64,000 bases of DNA from contig JAQMWT010000687.1 in assembly GCA_029834535.1 (NCBI GenBank), positions 22,291-86,290 on the forward strand, written 5' to 3'. This DNA comes from Chrysophaeum taylorii. Lineage: Eukaryota; Sar; Pelagophyceae; Pelagomonadales; Pelagomonadaceae. Positions 52,201 through 60,604 of the stretch are shown here, one piece after another; the stretch's first letter is position 1; every line of letters starts with the position of its first letter. A program made the position numbers and the translations under genes. The notes beneath the pieces are model-generated. The model had not been told where the DNA came from and searched no databases. It saw only the letters and a program-made list of their open reading frames with translations.

Positions 52201-52900
52201 CTGGTGGCTTCTTTAGCAAGAAATTCCGAGCTTTCGTCCACCAATCCTGCAGGTTCCACGTCGGCTCGTCTTCGTCCCACTTGAGAACGCTGCTAATCTT
52301 CTTCATAAATCTATCCTTTTCTTCCGGCGGCGTATCCGTGTCTCGATCCGTAGTAACCGAAACCGTTTCGGGGGGGTCCGCAGGAAAAGATGGCGTCGTC
52401 CCCGACGTCAACTCTATCGTAAAATCGTCGTCTGCAATACTCGCGCTGGTCATCGTCTCGTCAGTCGAATGCGCGCACGAGCTATCACTGCAGAAATTCA
52501 TGTCTGGCTCACAGCCAGTTCGGTCGCCGGCGGTCATCTCTGGAGGGTCCAAAGATAAGCCGATGGCATCGAGGGCTTCCTCATCAAAAATAAACGGTGG
52601 GTCGTCCGTGGACGACTCGTCAAATAACGTTAACGCGGACACTGGTTCACAAAGTGTAGCTTCTTCATCTTCCGAATCTGAATCGCCTTCCCAGTATCGT
52701 GGAGCTTCAAGTTCCTCGCTCGAATCTTCGAGCTCATCGCTCGACATCTGCTCATAAATCTGTGCCAAAGACCGACGATTGGTCAGCACGTCGTTGGGTG
52801 GCTCGTCCATCGGTGGGCGAGCAAGATCTTCGAATGCGGCCGCGGCAAGGGCGTCGGCTGCGTCGTCGGTGCGGGTGTCCGCGTTCGGGTGCACCGTCAC
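49202..52900 (-). CDS. Gypsy II protease and C5-methyltransferase-like domain
   Basis: A 1232-codon open frame; the first codon is GTG, so the real start is unknown and expression is probably as a fusion with gag. Residues about 1-330: acidic linker. About 380-510: retropepsin-like, with TTIGVDGMADVSYICREM as active-site loop (D-G-M-A) and FLLGGRDIRVLGAILDY as C-terminal hallmark. About 785-1010: C5-methyltransferase-like domain with motif I VVMLFSGAGGSTLGL, VLALDASDTA, NFPNIPVVQHTL, motif IV VASPPCVHSALCNL (catalytic Cys codon 50273-50275, residue 876), WLIEQEAS in place of motif VI, and motif VIII PSLMSCRVRLLVSS. Residues about 1010-1130 follow without a motif I know. No clear motif X was found. 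The frame leaves the pol frame near 49,295 (see findings). The same domain lies in gypsy I, with all listed motifs kept. Confidence 0.85.
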   Translation of the reverse strand: MTVHPNADTRTDDAADALAAAAFEDLARPPMDEPPNDVLTNRRSLAQIYEQMSSDELEDSSEELEAPRYWEGDSDSEDEEATLCEPVSALTLFDESSTDDPPFIFDEEALDAIGLSLDPPEMTAGDRTGCEPDMNFCSDSSCAHSTDETMTSASIADDDFTIELTSGTTPSFPADPPETVSVTTDRDTDTPPEEKDRFMKKISSVLKWDEDEPTWNLQDWWTKARNFLLKKPPEQPRSYRLKAAADTEPIADADEDQQATNEFTDAFWNDEMNDLWEGLFASKDYEDQDPLPAFIPSEIVLEEERKPPDKEAAASVMAKTPTTDNTKPQAAVSMPNPGDERVRARCAHTSLTPRDGKTIEDDLITLSCLNTGTLTFIACHIYRNRDGPKFSTTIGVDGMADVSYICREMVTKLTKDQLIFDEGELPIKRKLYGSGLNTTTIYRWIAIRVAFADDFAAPIVAIVADTNYLFLLGGRDIRVLGAILDYPHDRICFCRTQVVYGRKKIKVKDIRVDAPIVTFRSIYDRNPITVPIYNHQHDAFRQSLDLVNTRVYARLSTIKDLRSPPPERTVALATRGHATTKFSPAPGEDAREVVAYAARTLQIEPGRTYNLPVILSKPMEKGQVFVATFAENEQLGVVEGMCSSCEEHDRSAARVAVTATEEVPTVVTQGEVLAIGGIVRYEDELNDSTINELTKECEEGYDKGNLSFTVSVASHLTRCDESPPPMLLSTVQKDATTAMTDKSTLKRPEGSDDFARRSEEDEKKCREITEAEIRRRYEKVQWLPITYRKVVMLFSGAGGSTLGLQRANETCGTSFRVVLALDASDTANQIHHKNFPNIPVVQHTLCGRYVTTLRLIESYLPYAEWSSSMCVASPPCVHSALCNLTSRDVGKGVTATHWTMKLCKMAGFFMWLIEQEASIISYVARLHPYVYVVNFYDITPSLMSCRVRLLVSSHPLHLRAVPKTCKNMQQEFAAALGYADERHLLQMNNLGSSRAATDAAYTVTRVPLRVGPHRSDYRSLNLKMTSELLTMPPYFDWAGFSRTTSLKHLASVVPPDTIGLLVLDLHNSVTREFHLSGEALLSALSPADRPFDYYLQIDETTLRHVQVPLLNTRTRVVRWVSTDDLQDLTKWKPPEVPLIPPATDEPGTSHASSAGPPRQPNLDVPPDPERDREPKIKSEPSVRVKGERINKSHPEVKRKYEKSSMCHGKMRRAMPRVHHCRKLLSMSRTTKQ

Positions 52901-52902
52901 TC

Positions 52903-53712
52903 CTAATGGTAACTGTTGACCGCAAGGGGTCGTAAATGCGAACGTTGTAGACGCGAGTCCTCTCGGTAACGACCATCGTCCGAATCGCGATCGCGAGATC
53001 TTCGTCGCCGGCGGCGGCGTGAATGTCTGCTAGAGCTCCTGCTATCTTTCCGTCGGCGCTGGCACGAGCTGCTACGGCTCTTGTCGTGGCGTCGGGGGCT
53101 CCGGCTATCTCGACGGCCCGTTCGTGTCGAAGACGATCGGCCGTGTCCATCTGTTAAGTGCTGCACGGTATCCATAACCGTGGTTAGCTGCGTGCCCATA
53201 TCATTGAGTCTGCTCTGAATATCGTGAGCAGCGCTCGAACCGAGGGTGGCATTAGAACTGCCGTCGTCACGCGAGTGATTATCTTTCCTTTGTCGGCTCT
53301 CCCATCGTCCTCGCGAAATGGGCTTTCTGCCGTCTTTGATGTATTTGCACATCGCTACATAATAGTCGTCGGGCTCGCGGTTGCAAATGACGCGGTTCCC
53401 GTGTTCATCCTTGTCGTGGGTCGCTAAGAAAAACCCACAGTCCTTGCACGTCCTCTCGAACCACTTTTTCGGATTCTCTTCGAGGCGTAAGGCTTCATAT
53501 TTCGTCGTTTTATCTTTCGTTCCCGAGACGAGAGCTCGTCCTCCGCGTCCAGGCGGCGGCTTCTGCGGCTTCCCGCTCGAGGGGTTCATCGAGTTTCGGC
53601 TGTTCTTCTCCGCCATGGCTGTTGCGAAGTCGTTTTCGAGCCGCGTAATCAGCGACAACGTAGACGTAAACGTCTTATACGTCGTCGGGTGTCCGCTGCG
53701 CATCGTTCGCAC
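52903..53712 (-). CDS. Gypsy II gag C-terminus: zinc-binding and Arg/Ser-rich region
   Basis: A 269-codon frame. After a helical part (TLSLITRLENDFATAMAEKN), residues about 85-130 contain CKDCGFFLATHDKDEHGN, then CNRE and MCKYIKDG, a Cys/His cluster likely to bind zinc but not the CCHC knuckle. From about residue 175 the chain is rich in Arg/Ser (SRSPRRHDKSRSSSCQRRRK), resembling RS domains. Such a tail could bind RNA or be phosphorylated. It stops (TAG, 52903-52905) just before the protease frame, which is in another frame; fusion by frameshift or readthrough is possible. It overlaps the capsid frame at 53649-53712. Confidence 0.7.
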   Translation of the reverse strand: MRTMRSGHPTTYKTFTSTLSLITRLENDFATAMAEKNSRNSMNPSSGKPQKPPPGRGGRALVSGTKDKTTKYEALRLEENPKKWFERTCKDCGFFLATHDKDEHGNRVICNREPDDYYVAMCKYIKDGRKPISRGRWESRQRKDNHSRDDGSSNATLGSSAAHDIQSRLNDMGTQLTTVMDTVQHLTDGHGRSSSTRTGRRDSRSPRRHDKSRSSSCQRRRKDSRSSSRHSRRRRRRRSRDRDSDDGRYREDSRLQRSHLRPLAVNSYH

Positions 53713-54344
53713 GCGATTTTCAATTCGCTGGACTCCAGTCCACGTATCAAGTAAGAGATGATCTCCACGTCGTTGAGATCTCGGTTGGCCACGGAACAGT
53801 ATGCCATGGCTTCTTGCTGAAATTTAATGCAATACGTATGCACGTGACGTTCTCCAGAGCGTTTCGGAACGGTCGCTTGGGTCGTGCATTGTAACTTTCG
53901 TAATGATCCCTCTGCCGTCACCGGCAGCGGACAACTCTCTCGGAAATATTTCAAAATCTTGAGGCAATACTTCTCGTTCAATCGTCGTATCCGTCGTACT
54001 ACGGAACCGTACTCCTCATCGTCGATATCCCGACGTAAATAGAAAGACGCTGGGTGATCGAGGTCTTTACACAGGTCTTCGTATTTCTTTAAGTGTTCTC
54101 GAAAAATCGGTGCGACTGTGTCGCGTAGGGTCGCGGGAAGCAGATATCGGAGTTTCTCCAAGCTGAAATGGTCTTCGGCTGACGTACTCATCACCGCGCC
54201 CGCATCTAAATCGAACTGGTCCTGATCGCGTCCAAAGAGAACCAGTTTAAAAGTTTCGGTTTTTAATCCAGAGGTTGATCGCCGCTCCTTGTTGCGATCG
54301 TGTTTAGCTAACGCGCTCGCGAGTCGATCCGTAAAACCCATCAA
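53649..54344 (-). CDS. Gypsy II gag capsid region
   Basis: A 231-codon frame beginning MMGFTDRLASALAKHDRNKE. It contains TSGLKTETFKLVLFGRDQDQ, paralleled in gypsy I gag by QRRLKLEMIKLDIEGKDQRQ, and later HTYCIKFQQEAMAYCSVANR and EIISYLIRGLESSELKIACE, which matches the end of a Ty3-type capsid (Y-(I/L)-x-G-L). It therefore represents the capsid. The C-terminus turns into Arg-rich sequence in the overlap with the next frame, where the real frame changes to the zinc-binding part. Confidence 0.7.
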   Translation of the reverse strand: MMGFTDRLASALAKHDRNKERRSTSGLKTETFKLVLFGRDQDQFDLDAGAVMSTSAEDHFSLEKLRYLLPATLRDTVAPIFREHLKKYEDLCKDLDHPASFYLRRDIDDEEYGSVVRRIRRLNEKYCLKILKYFRESCPLPVTAEGSLRKLQCTTQATVPKRSGERHVHTYCIKFQQEAMAYCSVANRDLNDVEIISYLIRGLESSELKIACERCAADTRRRIRRLRLRCR

Positions 54345-54386
54345 GAACTCCTGGGTGTCGATCTTTCCGGCGCCACGCGTCTCCTC

Positions 54387-54731
54387 CTATTCTTCTTCAT
54401 CATCGTCTTCATAGCGCGGCTTCCTCGCTTTCGCGCGTGATCGTGTAGTCGGCGGCTCTTCCTCAGCTCGGGACTCCGGGCTGCTCGCTCGCCTTGATCG
54501 ACTCGGCGTACGCAACTCGTCTCTTTTACGGGTCAACGAGCTTACTTGTTCTTGGAAGGCGTCTGCTCGAGCGTTGGCCCGACGCAGTTGCTCTATTATT
54601 TCTTCTTTCTCCTTCCATTGTAGCCGTTCTTTTCGTTCGTCGTCTTCCCCTAATTGTTTTAAAAGTTGTTCTTGCGCGCGTTCGTTCTCTACGCGCAATT
54701 CCCGCAAGAGAGCCTCATATAACTCATTCAT
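54387..54731 (-). CDS. Gypsy II gag N-terminal coiled coil
   Basis: A 114-codon frame: MNELYEALLRELRVENERAQ, EQLLKQLGEDDERKERLQWK, EEIIEQLRRANARADAFQEQ, a continuous heptad-like coiled coil, then a basic Ser/Arg segment and an acidic end (YEDDDEEE, stop at 54387). Gypsy I gag has the same layout. Between this stop and the capsid frame (54344) is a gap of 42 bp, so a stop or frame change splits gag here. The 5' LTR lies about 160 bp upstream. Confidence 0.6.
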   Translation of the reverse strand: MNELYEALLRELRVENERAQEQLLKQLGEDDERKERLQWKEKEEIIEQLRRANARADAFQEQVSSLTRKRDELRTPSRSRRASSPESRAEEEPPTTRSRAKARKPRYEDDDEEE

Positions 54732-54893
54732 TATCGTTGGGTCCGGGGGTACTGCACGCGTTGACGGAGCTGTCGATCGTCCTCCCGTCGGTCTCTCCGT
54801 GGGCTTGCCGTCGTTGTAGTCTAGCTCTTCTTCCTCGTCAACTTCTGCCGACGCCCTTGCCGCGGCCGCATTCGAAGATCTTGCTCGCCCACC

Positions 54894-55232
54894 TGTGGCG
54901 TAAGGAGAATTTTAGGGGCTACCTGGCGTGCCTTCGAATCCTGGCTCGCCGCTCGCGTCCGTGCCCTTGGTGGGATCACTGGACGAGGATGGCCGTTCTC
55001 CCGCCACGCGACCACAAACAACCTCCGTGCCTGGTCCTCACAACTTGAGGACCGGCTGTTGCTTTATGATCAAGGATATATCGAAAATCGGAAATCAGTG
55101 TGACATGCGTCACGGAAAAGGAAGATGATGTCATAGAGAACACTGACATCATCGGAACGGAGTAAGGTGCCCCTGATAAGGGGGGCGGGCTATAAGAGGG
55201 GTAAGCCTTAGGAGGCGGGAGTTGCCGCCACA
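54894..55232 (-). repeat. Gypsy II 5' LTR
   Basis: 339 bp, with the same ends as the 3' LTR (TGTGGCGGCAACTCCC ... CTTACGCCACA). Differences between the two LTRs are scattered substitutions and small indels. After the LTR, in element orientation, comes GGTGGGCGAGCAAGATC: a possible primer-binding site from the third base. Confidence 0.93.
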
Positions 55233-56602
55233 ATAGCCAGCATGTGGATGATCTGGTAGGGGAATAACAATGTTACGTGTTAACATCATGTGTGATGCCC
55301 GTTGTTGTCCTGTAGCCGTCTGAATAACAATCGGCGCGTATTTGGAGTCCAATGGAATTATATGATTGGGTATTGCAAAGTCGTAAGTGGACATCAATGA
55401 GATGGTAGCACAAGAGTCAAAATATAGAAGAGAGCAATGTGGAGGGACACTGTTTACCTTCATGTAGTTGGTGAGGAAGGCGTTTTCCGAATGTGGGCAA
55501 GTAGTTGAGAGGCTGGCTGTGAAGAAGTTCTTCAGCAATAACAGATTCGTTGGAATAATGATCGGTTGAACAGGTGGTGATGGTTCGTCAGCCTCATCAG
55601 CCATGCCGTGCTTTTCATCAAATGACGATAGCGAAGTATGATCGGCATCCCTTTTGGTTTCGGCTTGTGATGGTAGGTTGAGGGCAGATTGGGCCTGTGA
55701 AGATAGCGAGGACAATAATGCTGGTGGTAAAGCCGAGATGGCGGAAGCGGTAAAGAGGTTAGACACAGTATTGAAAGGATTACCCTGTGTGTTTGTAGCA
55801 GGAGGAGTTGCCGTTGGGGTGGGAGCAGTAACAACAGTATGGTGTTGTGGCTCCACGTAGTTTAACGACTTTTCGGTCGAGGATAGATGAACGTCTACAT
55901 CATAAATGATGTCTTCTGCAAACATGAACTGTTCGTTTAGACGAAGTAAACTACTGTTGTCCTCAGTAGATGTCGTTGACAGAATGTCAGCTGATTGTAA
56001 TAGAGTCTCAAATAACTTGTTGATATTCTGTTGTAGCTGAGCCGTGGTATCATTATCTGTCACATGCTTCGTAAGTTCACTACACTGTTCTCGCAGGGTG
56101 TTTAAGGTGTGGTTTGTTCGATCTAATAATTTCATGTTAGACCGAGAGGACCTGTCAAAAGTGCGGGGTAAATTGGACGGTCATGGGACAGTCCGGCAGT
56201 TTTCTTGGTGACGTAAGAATCACCAGGACGATAATACGATAAATCGCTGCGAGAGAAAGGCCGGCGAGCATCATTAGAGTTACGCAAGCGCCTAGCATTA
56301 AACGTGGAAGATGTACCAGGTTGGGACGAAGTGATGAAGGCGAGTGTGTTCGCGGTTCGAGTCAGACTTTTGTCTGATGAGTCCAAAGTGTTTGTAAGTA
56401 GCAACTTTGGCTTTGGTTGAGATGATAAACCTTCGACATAGGGTTGCCAAGAAACAGGGCGTTCTAAGCGTCGTTTGTTCGACCCATTTGATACTACATT
56501 GTAAAGGTCTAATGAGTATTCTAAAATGTAGCTAGGGTCGGTAGGGTGACACAATCGTTCAGCTTCTGGCACAGGCCGAGATGAAGATCGGGTTTCGTAC
56601 AT
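55233..56602 (-). pseudogene. Copia E gag C-terminus and protease, truncated by gypsy II
   Basis: Two adjoining frames on the minus strand. The first (56602-56132) starts MYETRSSSRPVPEAERLCHP and is basic, gag-like. The second (56135-55233) has a coiled-coil region (LRLNEQFMFAEDIIYDVDVH), the motif LSSTEKSLNYVEPQHH shared with G1 and G2, a Pro/Ala/Thr linker, and the protease: CSLLYFDSCATISLMSTYDF (active site D-S-C-A) with HIIPLDSKYAPIVIQTATG. The sequence is cut at 55,232 by the gypsy II LTR; the frame runs on into the LTR only by chance. The rest of Pol is missing. The four-base overlap of the two frames (ATGA-like junction) may be a shifted single gag. Confidence 0.65.
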
Positions 56603-56898
56603 ATAACACCAATCTACCCAACCACGATCGTAACGGTTGTTGCTGGTATTATCGGCATAATGCCGATGTATCTCTTCATAGATTTTTATACAAAGAGTGC
56701 CAAGTCGAATTGAAGGTCAGTCTCTTCCTGGTTAAGTTGGTAAGAGATTTGCCTAAATGCTAGGACAGCTTCGATAAATACATGGACATATCCGATAGGA
56801 TTATAAACAACAGAGTTAAATTGCTGTTTCAAACAGGACACATCAGTAGTCGTAACAGACTCGTAGTGACTAAAGGCGATGAGCATAATAGCTCGAGC

Positions 56899-57588
56899 CT
56901 AGTTGGGTAAATAACTTTTGTTGTATACCTCACTGATGGCGGGCCAGGCCGCAAGTGTCGGTTTTCCAACACTTTCAAGATTGAAGTAAGTATGCAAGAA
57001 TGTAGCATACGTGTTCTGATAAGTGTGCCAGTCAGCAGCAGTTAACGAAAACATGGTAGCAGGGGCACGAACACGGGTGTCGAAAGCTAGTGCCTTCGGG
57101 TGCGCGCGATTTAAGATTCGTCCCTCTTCTAAGAAACGAGCATTGATTTCAGGACGTAATGCCTTGACTTCATAGTCGTAACAGACAGTAGCTAGCTGAG
57201 CTACTTCTGCATCAGGTAAGTGGGGGATAGCTTCGTTGGTGAAATGCCATTCCTGATACTCAGGGGGCAATTCATCAACAGCTAAACGGAGATCAGCAGC
57301 CCTATCGGTCTTCCATTCCAGGAAAACGCGATCGAGAATTTGATTCCGGAGGATCTCGTAGTCCTTGCATGACCGAGTATATGCTTCGTACGAGTCGTAC
57401 TCGAGGAAAGCATCGGCATGACTGGACCGTAGCAATTGCTTAATGTGTTTGATTTGCAAGGATACCTTGCGAGTCTGAAGCTGAAATCGATTTCCATCGC
57501 CAAGAAACTCAACTACAGGAGCTTCGAGCTTCAATATATCCGCACCTGTGATCGCCTTGGGTGCGGCTCGTGCTGCGTGTTCTGCCAT
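56899..57588 (-). CDS. Copia E gag N-terminal region
   Basis: An open frame with probable start at about 57588 (MAEHAARAAPKAITGADILK). The middle part VEFLGDGNRFQLQTRKVSLQ, IKHIKQLLRSSHADAFLEYD and YEILRNQILDRVFLEWKTDR is helical and typical of copia gag capsids. It ends AISEVYNKSYLPN with a stop at 56899-56901. It is followed, after about 300 bp without a frame, by the second gag part (56602). Upstream in-frame codons to 57678 exist but lack homology. Gag identity is inferred from position before the protease part and helical composition. Confidence 0.55.
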   Translation of the reverse strand: MAEHAARAAPKAITGADILKLEAPVVEFLGDGNRFQLQTRKVSLQIKHIKQLLRSSHADAFLEYDSYEAYTRSCKDYEILRNQILDRVFLEWKTDRAADLRLAVDELPPEYQEWHFTNEAIPHLPDAEVAQLATVCYDYEVKALRPEINARFLEEGRILNRAHPKALAFDTRVRAPATMFSLTAADWHTYQNTYATFLHTYFNLESVGKPTLAAWPAISEVYNKSYLPN

Positions 57589-57863
57589 AGCAGTTGACGG
57601 GGAACCTGTGGGTTCAGTCACGCAGTTGACACTGTCTAGACATTCTAAGGGGGTCTGTTTATCGGTGTCTATGTACACTCATCGTTTTCGATGGAAAGGT
57701 GTCTATTTGACGACTGTGCAAGCTGTGAGTCCAGAGTAGTGTCGCTAAGCGTAGTCACTCAGGCAGCTGGTTAGTTTTGTTGCTCTCAAGGAGCTTGTTA
57801 AGTGCATTGCCACGGAATGTACGAGTGGACGTACCCAAAATATTCAAATATTGAAAGTAATTC

Positions 57864-60420
57864 GAAGAAAAAAACCCTTACCCTTTTTCCTTTTTTTTTT
57901 GCTATTTGCTACACAAACCCTCGGCCGATCTTTTTTGAAGTAAGGTTGTCGCGTGCGACGGCGATGGAGCCTTCGCCCGGCAAACGGGACGACGCGCTCG
58001 AGCCAGGGACGCTACGCGAGCCTCGACGCCGGCATCGCATGCCGGCGTTTTACGTTCGGGGTTCTTTCGGGGTTCTGGCGCGCGCAAAAATGCGACGCGA
58101 TTTCGCCTTTATTCCGCGCGAACTCTTCGGTACGCGCGCGATGCTGCCCGGCGTCTTCGTCGCCGCTGCGACCGGCCACCGAAATCGACAACGGCTTGCC
58201 GCGCTCGCGTCTTTGGTCAAAGCCCGCTTCCACGGCCACGACTCGATCTTCCGACGGGCCGTCCTCGAGAACGCGCGCGACCGAACGAGACTCGACCGTC
58301 GACTCGGTGGATCGACCACCGTTTAACCTTCGATACGATGCGTGCCGGCGGCTTCGTCGCCGCGAGCGGCCACCGCCGTCGCGACCGCGGACTCGGACTC
58401 GCCCGCGGGTTGACGTCCAGTCGACCGACCCGAAAAAAAACTCCGCGGCTCGCTCGACGGGCGGCGCACCGCGCCGCCGGGCAGCGCTTCGATACGATGC
58501 GTGTCGGCGTCTTCGTCGCCGCCGCCGCGGGCCGTCGCGACCGCGGCCTCGGACTCTCCAGCGGGTTGACGTCCAGTCGACCAACCCGAAATAAAAACTC
58601 GACGGCGCGTCGAGCTCGACGCGTGCGCCAGCGCTTCGATACGATGCGTGCCGGCGTCTTCGTCGCCGCTGCGAGCGGCCACCGCCGTCGCGGACTCGGA
58701 CTCGGACTCGCCCGCGGACTCGGACTCGCCCGCGGACTCGGACTTCCCCGCGGTGTCCAGTCGACCAACCCGAATAAAAACTCCGCGGCGCGGCGCGCCG
58801 GCGCTCGACGCGTCTGCCAGCGCTTCGATACGATGCGTGCCGGCGTCTTCGTCGCCGCTGCGAGCGGCCACCGCCGTCGCGACCGCGGCCTCGGACTCTC
58901 CCCCGCCGGCGACAACGGCTCGCCGTAAAGTCGCGGCCTTCGTCGACGCGTCGTCGACCTCGACGCGTCTGCGACATCGATTTCGCTTTTGTCGACGGTG
59001 GTCACGCCACGTCCTGGGACTGGCCGCGCTCTGGCCATCGCAAGCCTCGCGTCCTACTGCTGGAACGCCTACGGATCCAAGACCAGGAACAACGCGGCGA
59101 CGAGCGCGCCGCGCGCGCCCGCGCCGACGACCGGCCGCGCGCCCGCGCGCCGACGACCGCTTCGATACGATGCGTGCCGGCGTTCGTCGCCGCTTCGATA
59201 CGATGCGTGCCGGCGTCTTCATCGCCGCTGCGAGCGGCCACCGCCTTCGCGACCGCGGCCTCGGACTCTACGAGCGCGCCGCGCGCCCGCGCGCCGACGA
59301 CCGGCCGCGCACGACCGCCCGTGGCCATCGGCCATCGCCCACGGAGACGAAGACCTCCCCGCTCGCGTCTACGGCGAAGCCCGCTTCCGCGGCCACGCCT
59401 CGCTCTTCCCGCTGCGGCCGTCCTCGCCGCGAGAACCTCTGGACCGTCGACCGCGACGGCGCGTCCGCTATCTATGGATTATGCGCGACGCCCTCCTTCT
59501 CACTACGCCCGCCGCCACCCCGGCGCCTATTGTCTATAATGAAATACTCCATTAAACAAAGCGGCCATCCGCCATCTCATAGTCCATCTCATAGTCCATC
59601 CGCAAAAAACGCAAAGCCGAAAATAAACAGGCATAAGGCTAACCCCCAGAACGCTTCGCGCAACGGAAAGGAAGGAAAACGGTACACACCCTAACCCAAG
59701 AACGAAAAACTTACCAAGAAATCTTCAAGAACCGAAAAGACAGAATTTCCAGGGCGTGCGACGGCGTTTTTGGTCGGCTCCCGAGACGCGGCGGCCGTCG
59801 AGGCGGTGGGGGGTCCGGGGGTGTCCCCCGGCGGGGGTTTGGGGGGCAGAGCCCCCCAATTCCCGGGGGGTTCGGGCCCCCCAATTCCCGGGGGGTTCGG
59901 GGGGCTTGCCCCCCGAGAAAAAGGCCGAAAAAAACCCGACTTGGCCTTACTAGTCCACAATAATTAATTGGGAAACGTGTGTCTGTCCGTCCCGACACAT
60001 TAACGGAACTCTACTTTCTGTTCGAACGAGCATGTATGCTCGAAACGGGCACACAAAATCTGCGTTTTGTAAAGCCGATTCATTTCAAAACGCTTCACTC
60101 GAGGCCTACTTTCTGTTCTTTGCTAAATGTATGAGCCAAAAGCATTAATGTTTATAAAATGTTTTGTACTTGCCATCTGCGGCGACCCTTGGAGTATCGA
60201 AGAGACCGTAGAAGTTTGAGCGAGAATCTGGGGTAGTTGCTGTACGTACGTCTCGAGTTCGGATCCTGGTAGTATTTCGAAGGAGAAAACCCTTAGTCGT
60301 GAGTATTTCGAAGAAGGAAACCCGTAGTATTCGTTGAAAAGAAAACCCTGTCGGATGGTCGATTTCTATGCTGGCTGTATGCTGGTGTAGTCGTAGATCG
60401 CGAGTATTTCGAGGAAGAAA
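57864..60420 (+). repeat. Macro-repeat unit 1
   Basis: The unit begins with an A/T-rich leader (AAAACCCTTACCCTTTTTCC, then a T-run), the block GCGACGGCGATGGAGCCTTC (57,957), then about 1.5 kb of GC-rich subrepeats built on CTTCGATACGATGCGTGCCG (about 58,329; 58,489; 58,635; 58,825; 59,161; 59,193). A 3' part contains CTATAATGAAATACTCCATT (59,535), GC-rich hairpins at 59,810-59,935 and an AT-rich end with ACTTTCTGTTC. Long Arg-rich frames are open on both strands but are low-complexity and differ between units, so I do not annotate genes. The spacing of a fixed word (ATGGAGCCTTCGCCC) to the next unit is 2692 bp. Confidence 0.85.
59810..59935. repeat. GC-rich hairpin cassette
   Basis: Several perfect GC hairpins in a row, for example GGGGGGCAGAGCCCCCC, CCCGGGGGGTTCGGGCCCCC and GGGGGGCTTGCCCCCC. 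The same cassette, slightly shorter, is at 62,328-62,405 in unit 2. Confidence 0.85.
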
Positions 60421-60426
60421 ACCCTA

Positions 60427-60604
60427 ACCTTCCGTCTTCGCACCCCGGCCATGCACCGTCCCACAGCGAACGTTCCGGCTGCCAACCGGCACGCCCGGGA
60501 GGCGAATAGGTGCCAACCTACGCCGGGAGGGCGGATGGCCCTCGCAAGGCTCAGGATTCGTGAGGCACCGTCCTCCATCGCCCGCACTCAGCGATCAGGG
60601 TAAG
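60427..60604 (-). repeat. SINE copy 6 (subfamily A), lacking the tail part
   Basis: Covers the 5' half of the SINE (CCTTCCGTCTTCGCACCCCG to GCGATCAGGGTAAG) in inverse orientation. The tail half is absent and no flanking duplication is clear. It sits at the junction between macro-repeat units 1 and 2. Confidence 0.75.

Larger units (their letters stand above)
45302..55232 (-). mobile_element. Gypsy element II (methyltransferase-bearing, nearly full length)
   Basis: A 9.9-kb Ty3/gypsy element on the minus strand with two LTRs (54894-55232 as 5', 45302-45639 as 3') and, in order, gag coiled coil, capsid, zinc/RS region, protease, methyltransferase domain, reverse transcriptase, RNase H and integrase with extra C-terminal domain. 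The order RT-RH-INT is the gypsy order. Few lesions are seen: frame changes near 49,295 and two between RT and INT (47,340-47,440). Flanks differ (LINE at the left, copia E at the right, GCCAT versus ATAGC), so no target duplication is visible. Confidence 0.92.
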
